Shown here piece after piece: positions 55,547 through 64,000 of a stretch of DNA of 64,000 nucleotides (position 1 is the first letter of the stretch; each line of letters starts with the position of its first letter). The position numbers and the translations under genes are program-made. Source of the stretch: Lachnospiraceae bacterium (GTDB taxonomy: Bacteria > Bacillota > Clostridia > Lachnospirales > Lachnospiraceae); contig JAETRI010000005.1 of the NCBI GenBank assembly GCA_021770245.1, positions 57,285 through 121,284 on the forward strand. The letters are read 5' to 3'. The notes beneath the pieces are model-generated. The model searched no databases. It was not told the DNA's origin and was given only the letters and a program-made list of their open reading frames with translations.

Positions 55547-56394
55547 GCAATGTTTTAGATAACGTGGTTCTGGATATGATGGACACAACAAAGAAACCGG
55601 AGGATTATAAGGGGGAGGACGGGTTGCTGTACTGTGGGAAATGCCATAAACCCAAAGAAGCTTATTTTCCCCAGGGCAAAGCTTTATTCGGGCGTGACCG
55701 CCACCCGTCTGAATGTGACTGTCGCCGGGCAGAACGTGAAAGGTTGGAAAAAAAGGAATTAGAGAAAAAACACAGTGACGAGGTTGAACACCTGAAACGG
55801 GACGGCTTCACTGATCCGGCTATGCGGCACTGGACTTTTGGGAATGACAACGGTAATTGCCCACAGATAGAGAAAGCGCATTTTTATGTGGAGCATTGGG
55901 AAACAATGAAGTCTGAAAATATCGGCTACTTGTTATGGGGAAATGTTGGTACCGGAAAAAGCTATTTTGCAGGCTGTATCGCTAATGCCCTTATGGAGCA
56001 GGAAATACCCGTCTGCATGACAAATTTTGCTATGATACTGAATAACCTCTTTAGCAGTGCAGAAGGCAGGAATGAGTACATAACAAGGCTGTGCGCCTAT
56101 CCCCTGCTTATCCTTGACGATTTTGGAATGGAGAGGGGTACGGAATACGGTCTTGAGCAGGTCTATAACATGATAGATAGCCGATACCGTAGTAAAAAGC
56201 CACTGATTGCGACAACAAACCTCACGCTGGAGCAGATACAGCACCCACAGGACACAGCCCATGCACGCATTTATGACAGGCTGCTTGAAATGTGCGTACC
56301 TGTCTGCTTTACGGGCGGGAACTTCCGCAGAGTGACCGCACAGCAGAAAATGAATCGGTTAAAGAAACTCATGGAGGGAGGCAAAAGCCAGTGA
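55543..56394 (+). CDS. DnaC-like helicase loader ATPase
   Basis: A 283-residue AAA+ protein: an N-terminal zinc-ribbon-like part (CGKCHKPKE...ECDCRRAER), Walker A GNVGTGKSYFAG, Walker B LLILDDFGMERG and sensor TTNLTLEQI. It loads the replicative helicase together with the replisome organiser. Overlaps both neighbours by 4 nt. Confidence 0.9.
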   Translation: MSNVLDNVVLDMMDTTKKPEDYKGEDGLLYCGKCHKPKEAYFPQGKALFGRDRHPSECDCRRAERERLEKKELEKKHSDEVEHLKRDGFTDPAMRHWTFGNDNGNCPQIEKAHFYVEHWETMKSENIGYLLWGNVGTGKSYFAGCIANALMEQEIPVCMTNFAMILNNLFSSAEGRNEYITRLCAYPLLILDDFGMERGTEYGLEQVYNMIDSRYRSKKPLIATTNLTLEQIQHPQDTAHARIYDRLLEMCVPVCFTGGNFRRVTAQQKMNRLKKLMEGGKSQ

Positions 56395-56585
56395 AAGAAG
56401 TTCCTATTTGGGAAAAGAGTAACCTGAGTCTGGAAGAAGCGGCGGCTTATTCCGGAATTGGCATTAATAAACTGCGCGAGCTTACCAATGAGAAGAACTG
56501 TCGGTTTGTCCTGTGGGTTGGCAATAAGCGGTTAATTAAACGCCGCTTGTTCGATCAGTATATTGAGCAGGAATATTCTATCTGA
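56391..56585 (+). CDS. xis: Excisionase
   Basis: A 64-residue Tn916 Xis-type protein: LSLEEAAAYSGIGINKLREL helix-turn-helix, then FVLWVGNKRLIKRRLFDQYIEQ wing. GTG start overlaps the preceding stop (GTGA), with GGAGGGAGG upstream. Directs the integrase toward excision. Confidence 0.88.
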   Translation: MKEVPIWEKSNLSLEEAAAYSGIGINKLRELTNEKNCRFVLWVGNKRLIKRRLFDQYIEQEYSI

Positions 56586-56705
56586 CAGTGGCAGCTATCT
56601 TATTTCTTGCAGTTTTTGTGAAACTTGTGGTGTAAAATAAGCTTTGATATGGTACAATGAATGAGTCATATCAAGGCTCTTTCCATCACGGAAAGGAGTT
56701 TGACA

Positions 56706-57905
56706 ATGTCCGAGAAGAGAAAAGACAATAAAGGGAGAATCCTGCGGACAGGAGAGAGCCAAAGAAAAGACCTGATTTATCAATATCGTTATACCGATAT
56801 CCGTGGCAAGCGCCAGACCATTTATTCCTCTGATCTGAAAGAGCTGCGGGAAAAAGAAAAGACGATTCAAAAGCAGCTTGACGACGGAATTGACTATGCT
56901 GCCGGAAAGATTACCGTAATAGACCTTTTAGAGCGATATATCAGTTTGAAACAGGGAGTTCGCTACAACACGAAAGTCGGTTACAATTTTGTGCTGAATT
57001 TAGTCAAGAAAGAAGATTTCGGTTATCGTCAGATAAGGGATATCAAAGTATCAGATGCCCAAAAGTGGATTATGAAACTTCACGACGAAGGGAAAGGATA
57101 CAGCACCATTACAAGCATCCGGGGCGTTGTCAAGCCAGCCTTTCAAATGGCATACAATGAGGATATTATCCGCAGAAACCCCTTTGATTTCAAATTGGTT
57201 GATGTTGTTCCTAACGATTCACAGAAGAGGATTGCCATGACGGAGGAACAGCAGGAGCTTTGGATGGGCTTTATCCGGAGGGATAAGACTTATACGAAGT
57301 ATTACGATGAATTTGTTGTGCTGCTGGGAACCGGTATGCGTGTCAGCGAGTTCTGCGGTTTAACAAAAAGAGATTTGGATTTTGAAAACCGGAGAATCCG
57401 GGTAGATCACCAGCTTGTCCGGGAGAGGGGCGGAAAGTATTATGTCGAGAAAACCAAGACAGAATGCGGGTGCCGTTATATTCCTATGACAGAAGAAGTC
57501 TATCAAAGTCTGAACAATATCCTTGCCCATCGCAAAAAAGTGAAAACAGAAATCATTGTAGATGGGTACAGCAGTTTCCTTTTGCTGGATAAAGACGATA
57601 AGCCTAAAGTGGCGCTGCATATCGAAAATGAAATGCGCTGGGCTATGAAAAAATACAAGAAGCTGCATCCAGATAAGCCGCTGCCCCATATCACGCCCCA
57701 TGTGTTCCGTCATACGTTCTGCACAAACATGGCAAATGCCGGTATGGATATCAAGAACCTGCAATATGTAATGGGGCATTCTGATGTAGGTGTTACATTG
57801 AATGTATACACTCATGCAAGCTTTGACCGGGCGGCAGAGCAAATGGCGAAAATCATTGACTTTAAAGAAACCGATATGCAGGGAAAGAAGAGAAAATCAG
57901 GTTGA
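56706..57905 (+). CDS. int: Tn916-type tyrosine integrase
   Basis: A 399-residue recombinase: an arm-binding N-terminal domain (GRILRTGESQRKDLIYQYRYTD), a SAM-like core-binding domain, and a catalytic domain with the first arginine in GTGMRVSEFCGL, HVFRHTF (H-x-x-R), GHSDVGVT and tyrosine in TLNVYTH. It integrates and excises the element with Xis. AAGGAG precedes ATG 56706. att-like repeats follow at once, and two relics of a close relative lie at 37892 and 40183. Confidence 0.94.
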   Translation: MSEKRKDNKGRILRTGESQRKDLIYQYRYTDIRGKRQTIYSSDLKELREKEKTIQKQLDDGIDYAAGKITVIDLLERYISLKQGVRYNTKVGYNFVLNLVKKEDFGYRQIRDIKVSDAQKWIMKLHDEGKGYSTITSIRGVVKPAFQMAYNEDIIRRNPFDFKLVDVVPNDSQKRIAMTEEQQELWMGFIRRDKTYTKYYDEFVVLLGTGMRVSEFCGLTKRDLDFENRRIRVDHQLVRERGGKYYVEKTKTECGCRYIPMTEEVYQSLNNILAHRKKVKTEIIVDGYSSFLLLDKDDKPKVALHIENEMRWAMKKYKKLHPDKPLPHITPHVFRHTFCTNMANAGMDIKNLQYVMGHSDVGVTLNVYTHASFDRAAEQMAKIIDFKETDMQGKKRKSG

Positions 57906-57916
57906 AAATACACCAA

Positions 57917-58107
57917 TCTACTACACCACTTACTACACCATTTGCCCGTGAATTTGCGGAGAATTATAAAGAATTGCGTAGGTTTCGGGCAAAATATAAA
58001 ATTGAAGAAAAGTGCCAAAAAGCCTGAAATATCAAGGTTTGTAGGCTTATGAAAGGATATAATCAAGATGATAAAAATACTCTTTATCTGCCACGGCAGG
58101 ATTTGTT
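57917..58107 (+). other. att/arm-type repeats next to the integrase
   Basis: TCTACTACACCAC followed by TTACTACACCATTTGCCC (57917-57947), then about 150 bases similar to the DNA after the relic at 40400, ending in CTGCCACGGCAG. Likely the attachment end of the element or integrase arm sites. Confidence 0.6.
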
Positions 58108-58123
58108 GGTCATGGTAAATAAA

Positions 58124-58188
58124 ATGGATGAATTGAAAAAGCATATTTATGATGAAATGGAAGGATTGTATTATGCATTAATAGGTAA
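58124..58188 (+). pseudogene. tnpV 5' fragment
   Basis: MDELKKHIYDEMEGLYYALIGN matches the usual TnpV N-terminus; the sequence then departs from the family. Confidence 0.65.
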
Positions 58189-58224
58189 CCAGAATGTCCC
58201 TCTGATGAATTTCACTGTAAAAAA

Positions 58225-58316
58225 TGCGATTACTCGCAAATATTTTCATTAGAAGTTGTAAAATCAATCCAGACGAGGTATAATACTAATGAAGAATTTT
58301 GCGATTACTCGCAAAA
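58225..58316 (+). promoter_or_regulatory. Promoter flanked by two copies of a palindromic operator-like repeat
   Basis: TTGTAA (58256-58261), 17-base spacer, TATAAT (58279-58284). TGCGATTACTCGCAAA occurs at 58225-58240 and 58300-58315, about 15 bases outside each end of the promoter; each copy contains the inverted repeat GCGA-TTAC-TCGC. Confidence 0.65.
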
Positions 58317-58343
58317 ACTTTCATCATAAGGAAGGAACATGAT

Positions 58344-59597
58344 ATGGAAATCAAACGAGACATCTATTTGAGTAAGCTTATCAATAAGAAACACAACGGA
58401 CTTATCAAGGTGGTAACCGGTATCCGTCGCTGCGGAAAGTCTTACTTGTTGTTTGATCTATTCAAGGACCATTTGTTGGCAGGAGGAGTAGATGAACAGC
58501 ATATTATAAAAATTGCGTTTGATTCTTTTGAGAACAAGCATTTTCGTAATCCGGAAGTTCTGTATCCATACCTCAAAGAGCAGATTAAAGATGACGGAAT
58601 GTACTATGTATTGCTGGATGAAGTGCAGCTTTTGGGGGAGTTTGAATCCGTATTAAACAGCTTGATTCGTATGAAAAATGTGGATGTATATGTGACAGGA
58701 AGCAATGCCCGTTTTTTGTCCAAGGATGTGATTACTGAATTTCGAGGCCGCGGAGATGAAGTGCATATGTATCCGCTCAGTTTTGCGGAATTTATGTCAG
58801 TCTACACAGGGACGAAGCAGGACGGTTGGAACGAATATATGCTTTACGGAGGACTGCCTCTCATCATGAATATTTCAAGTCCGGAAGAAAAAATTAATTT
58901 CCTAAAGTCGCTGTTTGAGGAAACCTATATATCAGATATTGTAGGAAGGCATAATGTACGCAATAGGGCAGAGTTGGAGGAACTTCTGAACATTCTCTCG
59001 TCTGCCATCGGCTCACTTACAAATCCAGTAAAGCTGTCGGCTGCTTTCAATAGTATCAAGCATAAAACTATTAGCAATGTGACCATCAAAAGGTATATCG
59101 ACTATTTTTGTGATTCCTTTCTGATAGACAGGGCTGTTCGATATGACATTAAAGGTAAGAAGTATATTGATACACCAATCAAATATTACTTTACCGATTT
59201 GGGCTTGCGTAATGCCCGCCTTAATTTCCGTCAACTGGAAGAAACTCATACTATGGAGAATATCATCTTTAATGAGTTGAAGATACGGGGCTTCAATGTG
59301 GATGTGGGCGTTATTATCTTAAATATGACCAATGAAAAAGGTCACGGAATCCGTAAACAGTTGGAGATTGATTTTGTCTGCAATAAAGGCTCTAAGCGTT
59401 ATTATATACAGTCGGCTTATACGATTCCGGATCGGGCAAAGATGGAACAGGAGCAACGCTCCCTGATGTTGACTGGGGACTTTTTTAAGAAGATTATCAT
59501 CACGAAAGATGCACCTGCGCCTTATTACAATGATGATGGAGTGTTGGTCATGGGGATTTATGATTTCCTGCTGAATGAGAATAGTCTGGATAATTGA
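58344..59597 (+). CDS. AAA_14/DUF4143 ATPase
   Basis: A 417-residue protein: AAA_14 P-loop domain (VTGIRRCGKSYLLF Walker A, YVLLDEVQLL Walker B, VYVTGSNARFLS sensor, FRGRGDEVHMYPLSFAEFM) and a DUF4143 C-terminal domain with an RecB-like nuclease-fold look (LEIDFVCNKGSKRYYIQ). The family is common in gut Firmicutes and Bacteroidetes, function unsettled. GAAGGAA precedes ATG 58344. A promoter framed by paired repeats suggests tight control. Confidence 0.88.
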   Translation: MEIKRDIYLSKLINKKHNGLIKVVTGIRRCGKSYLLFDLFKDHLLAGGVDEQHIIKIAFDSFENKHFRNPEVLYPYLKEQIKDDGMYYVLLDEVQLLGEFESVLNSLIRMKNVDVYVTGSNARFLSKDVITEFRGRGDEVHMYPLSFAEFMSVYTGTKQDGWNEYMLYGGLPLIMNISSPEEKINFLKSLFEETYISDIVGRHNVRNRAELEELLNILSSAIGSLTNPVKLSAAFNSIKHKTISNVTIKRYIDYFCDSFLIDRAVRYDIKGKKYIDTPIKYYFTDLGLRNARLNFRQLEETHTMENIIFNELKIRGFNVDVGVIILNMTNEKGHGIRKQLEIDFVCNKGSKRYYIQSAYTIPDRAKMEQEQRSLMLTGDFFKKIIITKDAPAPYYNDDGVLVMGIYDFLLNENSLDN

Positions 59598-59689
59598 TTG
59601 ATGAGAAAGAATAAAAATGTAAGCGGTAAAACGGAGTGGAATGTGGCTTTTCAAGGGAATTGACACATATGATAGAGAGAGGATATACA

Positions 59690-59868
59690 TGGAGGATTTA
59701 GATTTAAAACCTGTTCAGAGAGCAGCGCTATCTTTGATTCAAAATGATTTGAGATTTTTATATACGGTTATAAAAAGAATTAATCTTAATAAAAGTTTCC
59801 CAAATCATCGGACTATAGGATATCCCCGCAAATCCGACGTTTTTTCCTATTTTCAGGCCAAATCATAG
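59690..59868 (+). CDS. Short frame cut by the IS element
   Basis: About 35 codons (MEDLDLKPVQRAALSLIQND, then LRFLYTVIKRINLNK) precede the left end of the insertion sequence; the last ~25 codons are IS DNA. Probably the N-terminal part of a disrupted gene whose remainder could be the broken DNA after 61623. Family not recognised. Confidence 0.4.
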
Positions 59869-61622
59869 GTATCAGAGAAAAACAGCTCTGGAAAACAGCT
59901 GTTTCTGACCTGATTATACCATGTTTTATGCTCAGGATTTTTGTAAAATAGTACATGAAAAGCTTGAATATATAGTCCTGTTATTGTATAATAGAACTAT
60001 ATAAAGGAGGACTTCTCAATGGCAGTTCCAGCAGAAATCCGAGCAGTACCCAGACCAGTCAATACCATTGTTGACGATAGTGGCCGTGATGGCCCGAAGC
60101 GTTATGCAGTCAGGCAGCGTTCCTCGACCAGGTATGTCCCCGGCGGAAATCCTCAGCCGCGTAACGGTAAGGTTGTAGGCCATATCATCGATTATAAGTT
60201 CGTCCCGGTCAATGATGCCCCTGCCCCCACTTCCTCCACCCCGGATATGCTCTCATACGGAGCTTCCGCTTTGGTCAAATCTGTGACAAGAGATATACAG
60301 GATGACCTGCTGGCAGTTTATGATCCTCCAGATGCTTTTGCCATCATGGCGGTGGCGATACTCCGGGTCATAAAGCCTTCTATTACGGCAAACAGGATGT
60401 CTACTCACTATAACCGCTGTTTTGTCTGCAGGGACTATCCCGGTATAGCGATGTCAAGAAATTCCGTAAGCGACCTCTTTCAGCGTATCGGTATGGACGG
60501 CAGCAGACGGCAGCTCTTCTATCAGCGCAGAATGCTTGCAACAGCTGTGGATCACCACATCGCAGTAGACGGCACTTTAAAACAGGATACCAGTCTGGAG
60601 AATGATCTGTCTGCTTTCTCTTACAAAGCCAGAACCAGAGGATACAGTGAAATTTCTGTCCTGTATGCCTATGACATTGAGCGCATGGAGCCAATCTGCG
60701 CGGAAGTATTTCCGGGCAACAGCATAGACGCCAGATCATACCCTGCATTCATCCGTGACAATGATATCCAAAGGGGGATTATCGTTGCAGATAAAGGCTT
60801 CCCACCCGGTAAAATTAAAGAAGAGCTGGATAAGAGGCCTGAACTACACTTTTTGACACCAATCAAAAGGAATGATATCCGCATTGCAGACAACAGCATG
60901 CTTTCTTTTGACGGTGTCCTTACCGGAATCAACGAACATGTCGTTTTCAAAAAGGCACAAATCAAAGGCGGCCGGTTCCTCTATTCATTTAAGGATGTAA
61001 AGAAGGCCTCAAAGGAAGAAGCAGCCTATCTAGCAAATGCGAAACGCAAGAATACGTTTTCTCCCGAGAGCTATTCAAAAAAGAAAGAGCTCTTTGGCGT
61101 CCTCGCTCTTGAATCCGATCAGGATCTGAAGCCTGAAACAGCCTATAAGTGCTATGAAGACCGCTGGCTGCTTGAGCTTGTATTCAAACGATATAAAAGT
61201 GATGGATGTCTGGATCACACCAACGCGCAAGGCGATTTTTCTGTGATCGGGAGCGAGTTCGTAAACTACGTGTCTACCGTTGCGACCTGCCGCATCCTGC
61301 GTAAAGCAGAACAGGCGGGGCTGCTGGACAAAATGTCATATGGAGAGCTTATGGAAGATCTGTCTTCCGCATGGCGCAAGTCAGATGCGCCTCCCATTCC
61401 CGCCACCGATGACGGGTATTGGGTACACACTTTAAAAACAGTTTTCGAAGAACTTGAGGCTCTTGGACTGTCGACACCTGTCCCAAAACCTGAACCAAAG
61501 AAACGCGGCCGCAAGCCGAAGCCAAAGGAACAGATAGAAAATAAACCCAGGCGTCCCAGGGGACATCCAAGAAAGAGCACTAACCCGTCTGCCGGAAATC
61601 TATAGTCCGGCAGATTGGGAAA
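59796..61622 (+). mobile_element. IS4/IS1634-type insertion sequence
   Basis: Imperfect terminal inverted repeats: left from 59796 (TTTCCCAAATCATCGGACTA...), right ending 61622, whose reverse complement starts TTTCCCAATCTGCCGGACTA. Between them a single transposase with its own promoter region (TATAAT near 59988). Target duplications were not evident. Confidence 0.7.
60019..61605 (+). CDS. DDE transposase (IS4 superfamily, IS1634-like)
   Basis: A 528-residue transposase. First Asp in HHIAVDGTL, second in GIIVADKGFP, and glutamate in the YREK-type motif CYEDRWLLELVFKRYK. The C-terminal tail has two AT-hook-like stretches (KKRGRKPK and RRPRGHPRK). AAAGGAGGA precedes the ATG. Full length and apparently active. 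Confidence 0.9.
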   Translation: MAVPAEIRAVPRPVNTIVDDSGRDGPKRYAVRQRSSTRYVPGGNPQPRNGKVVGHIIDYKFVPVNDAPAPTSSTPDMLSYGASALVKSVTRDIQDDLLAVYDPPDAFAIMAVAILRVIKPSITANRMSTHYNRCFVCRDYPGIAMSRNSVSDLFQRIGMDGSRRQLFYQRRMLATAVDHHIAVDGTLKQDTSLENDLSAFSYKARTRGYSEISVLYAYDIERMEPICAEVFPGNSIDARSYPAFIRDNDIQRGIIVADKGFPPGKIKEELDKRPELHFLTPIKRNDIRIADNSMLSFDGVLTGINEHVVFKKAQIKGGRFLYSFKDVKKASKEEAAYLANAKRKNTFSPESYSKKKELFGVLALESDQDLKPETAYKCYEDRWLLELVFKRYKSDGCLDHTNAQGDFSVIGSEFVNYVSTVATCRILRKAEQAGLLDKMSYGELMEDLSSAWRKSDAPPIPATDDGYWVHTLKTVFEELEALGLSTPVPKPEPKKRGRKPKPKEQIENKPRRPRGHPRKSTNPSAGNL

Positions 61623-61732
61623 TCTTTAATCAAACATTTTCTGTGTTTCTTACTTGATTTTACCAATGATTTATCAATATTTCTGGAGAGTCAGACTTGC
61701 AATTACTAAACCAGAATGAGGAGATTAACAAA

Positions 61733-62048
61733 ATGGATGAATTGAAAAAAACATATTTATGGTGAAAATAATGGACTGCATTATACGTTGGCAGGCGATT
61801 ACTATATCCCGGACATGAAACTGCCGGAGAAAAACCGCCCTGTGGGACATTATGGGCGGCTGCACCGGTAATATCTGAAACAGGAGCATCTGGCACGGTA
61901 CAGTTCCCTTATCCTGACAGGAAAATTATGGATGTACCTTGCCGACCTGAACGAGCAGGCAGAGGAACGGCTTGACTTAATCATAGAGCAGATGAAAGCT
62001 GCTGATGAAGTAAACGAGAAACTGAAAGCCCGGAATCAGTTAGAATGA
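61733..62048 (+). pseudogene. Broken tnpV copy
   Basis: After an A6 frameshift the DNA reads YGENNGLHYTLAGDYYIPDMK, GRLHR-stop-YLKQEHLARYSSLILTG and YLADLNEQAEERLDLIIEQM, ending early at QLE-stop. One frameshift, one internal stop and loss of the C-terminal WVGRMN segment. Confidence 0.85.
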
Positions 62049-62297
62049 GGTGGACGAATCCAAATTTTGGGATTATGGGCAGGATGAATTCTACTTGTAA
62101 TTGTGTGAAAGAAATGGTCTTAAGAGAATTTGTATACATTTAAAATTAGGATGCAGAGATTCAATGCTTCCAATGGGATCTTTGCAATTTACTTATATTT
62201 GTCGTGATAGTACAAATGTTATATTGTGCCATTTATTATGTCAAAAATATTATTTTATTATGTCATTTAAGCTGTTATAGAGGAAAGTGGGTTAGCT

Positions 62298-63640
62298 ATG
62301 TTCAGAGAAGATGAAAGAAATGAATTCAAAAAGACAACAGGTGAGCTAAATGAAGCAATGATATCTATATCCAGCATATTAAATAAGCATGGAGCAGGAA
62401 AAATATACTTTGGCTTGAAAAATGATGGAATACCAAATAAATTTATGATTGTTGATTCAACGATGCGTGATGTATCAAGAAAAATATTTGAAGCAATTAG
62501 ACCACAAATCTTTCCTGAGATAAAAACGGAATTTATTGATGATGTTGAAATAATCATTGTAAATGTTGAAGGAAAGGATAAACCATACTCTGCATTTGGA
62601 AAATACTATATACGTGTTGCAGATGAGGATCGTGAAATGTCTCCGAGCGAGCTTCGAAACATGATGATTGACCAGGAATATGAAGAAAACTGGGAAAATA
62701 AATCATCCAAGGAAATGATAAATGATGTAGATGGAGTTACTCTCAACAGTTTTTATAAGAATGCAACGAATTGCGGTAGGCTTCCAGAATTGGGGACGGA
62801 TGTATATACGATTATGCAAAAACTGGGATTATTAAATAGAGAATACTTGACAAATGCCGGAAAAATGCTCTTTTCCAAGAATCATCCTATTACTTTGAAA
62901 ATGGCAGTTTTGCCACGGAGCATAAAAATACATTCCTTGATATTTCGCGTGTAGAAGGAAATATATTTGAATTAATTAATGCTGCAACCAGCTATATTAT
63001 AAAAAACATTCGATGGAGTTCACACATTGGAAATGATGGTATTCACAGAATTGAAACACCAGAGATTCCGATTGATGCCATACGAGAGGCTGTTATTAAC
63101 AGCTTTGCACATGCCAGATATGATTTCACTGTGCAGCATGAAATAGATATTTACTCTAATCGTATTTCTATTATGAATCCGGGATCTTTTGCTAATTCGT
63201 TTCGCCCGGAGGATTTTGCGACAAGAGATCTTCACTCGTTTCTTCGCAATGAATTAATTTCAAAAATGTTATATTTGTGTAAAGATGTTGAAACGTTCGG
63301 ATCAGGATTGAGAAAAATATATACGCTCTGTCAAGAAAGTGGAGTTAAGGTCGGATATATTGATTCTGAAAGTGATTTTACAATCGAATTTTCAAGAGTG
63401 GATCGGAATACTATGTCATTGGATGACACAATAAATGACATAATAAATGGCACAATAACGGAATTGGAAAGTGAGATACTTGATTTGCTTAGAAAAGATG
63501 AAAGTATAACGATTGCTCAATTAGTAAGTCCATGTGGTAAATCACAGCGAACGATAACAAGGACGCTATCTTCCCTGAAATCAAAACAGCTGATTGAGCG
63601 AGTAGGATCAAATAAAAGTGGAATATGGAAGGTAAAGTAG
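62298..63640 (+). pseudogene. AlbA_2/HATPase-type regulator, frameshifted
   Basis: Two frames make one protein of about 447 residues. Frame one (to 62954): DNA-binding AlbA_2 domain (NEFKKTTGELNEAMISISSILNKHGAGKIYFGLKNDG). Frame two (to 63640): VEGNIFELINAATSYIIKNI, a HATPase_c_4-like part (AIREAVINSFAHARY, ETFGSGLRKIYTLC) and a winged-helix end. The break is at T4 (62908-62911); T5 would restore MAVFATEHKNTFLDISRVEG. A C-terminal relic of the same family lies at 39782. Confidence 0.82.
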
Positions 63641-63768
63641 TGTAGGCACAGCTTGATAGAATATGTAAGTGCTTCGGCAGGGTATTTTTTCATTTAAATT
63701 CTCTATACCACAATAGGTAGATTTAAGCTAAAATATCAAGGGAGTAAATGCTTTGAACTACTTATTTT

Positions 63769-64000
63769 TAGGGCATGTTGAATAATGCATAAATCTGTTA
63801 TAATCTATATATAAGATTATAACAGAGGAGGATATACCATGCAGAGACAGGATTTGCCAGTCACCCGTAGAGGCGATCAGACAAATGAACAATGGGAGCG
63901 GATTTATCCATATCTGCCGGTCGGCCGTAAAGGACGCCCGTTTGATAATGTCCGTGATACGGTCAATGGTATCCTCTGGATCCTGCGGACAGGTTCTCCG
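63769..64000 (+). mobile_element. Start of an IS5-like element, cut by the window edge
   Basis: Left end near GGGCATGTTGAATAATGC (63769), a 10 bp perfect hairpin (63797-63806 with 63814-63823) containing TATAAT, then the transposase at 63839. Confidence 0.6.
63839..64000 (+). CDS. IS5-type transposase N-terminus (partial)
   Basis: From ATG 63839: 54 codons with the DUF4096-type opening (TNEQWERIYPYLPVGRKGRP, then FDNVRDTVNGILWILRTG), the DNA-binding half of an IS5-family orfA. AGAGGAGG is 8 bases upstream. The frame is open at the window end. Confidence 0.82.
   Translation, partial: MQRQDLPVTRRGDQTNEQWERIYPYLPVGRKGRPFDNVRDTVNGILWILRTGSP

Overview
The window looks like a chromosome segment of a Lachnospiraceae-type clostridium (Firmicutes). 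The evidence is the gene order hprK-glcK-murB-rapZ-whiA-HPr-like, the clostridial-type FtsH and ribosome sites (AGGAGG), the many glycoside hydrolases, and Tn916/Tn4451-like mobile gene families (tnpV, phage-type replisome organiser, DnaC-like ATPase, xis, int). No rRNA, tRNA or CRISPR array was seen.

Backbone, about 1-32,600 (visibly G+C-rich). A citrate lyase operon (citD, citE, citF) sits between two S12-type serine hydrolases. Reading leftwards come a DUF1846 protein and CTP synthase. Reading rightwards come ftsH, uvrC, hprK, glcK, murB, rapZ, whiA and an HPr-like protein. The last set is a carbon-regulation and cell-envelope cluster resembling the Bacillus yvcJ-yvcK-yvcL-crh operon, but without yvcK. 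A lipid kinase, class II fructose-bisphosphate aldolase, GH42 and GH31 enzymes, a cyclophilin, an acetyltransferase, an ArsR-like regulator, a GH2 enzyme and an ammonium transporter fused to a PII domain follow. Several intergenic gaps hold long hairpins. The ammonium transporter has a strongly structured leader.

Transition, about 32,650-38,000. A two-component system plus ABC exporter (response regulator, kinase, a 50-residue peptide, ATPase, two permeases). The response regulator is frameshifted at a T7 run. The last permease runs into a shredded integrase relic.

Accessory region, about 37,900-64,000 (visibly A+T-rich, mosaic). It holds decayed copies of integrase, tnpV, an AlbA_2/HATPase-type regulator, an AbiU2-like HEPN protein and a DeoR-like HTH protein, together with intact Fic, tnpV, two XRE regulators and an unknown membrane protein. 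At its centre (42,698-53,462) is a compact operon with overlapping or closely abutting genes: a small XRE regulator, three unfamiliar proteins (a CoiA-like zinc-finger protein, a coiled-coil protein with an eroded P-loop domain, and an orphan), a 1,728-residue YprA/DruE-type DEAH helicase, and a Dam-type adenine methylase. This is the best candidate for a poorly described defence system. An integration module (replisome organiser, DnaC-like, xis, int, att-like repeats) follows, then an AAA_14/DUF4143 ATPase, an IS4/IS1634-type insertion sequence and the start of an IS5-like element at the right edge.
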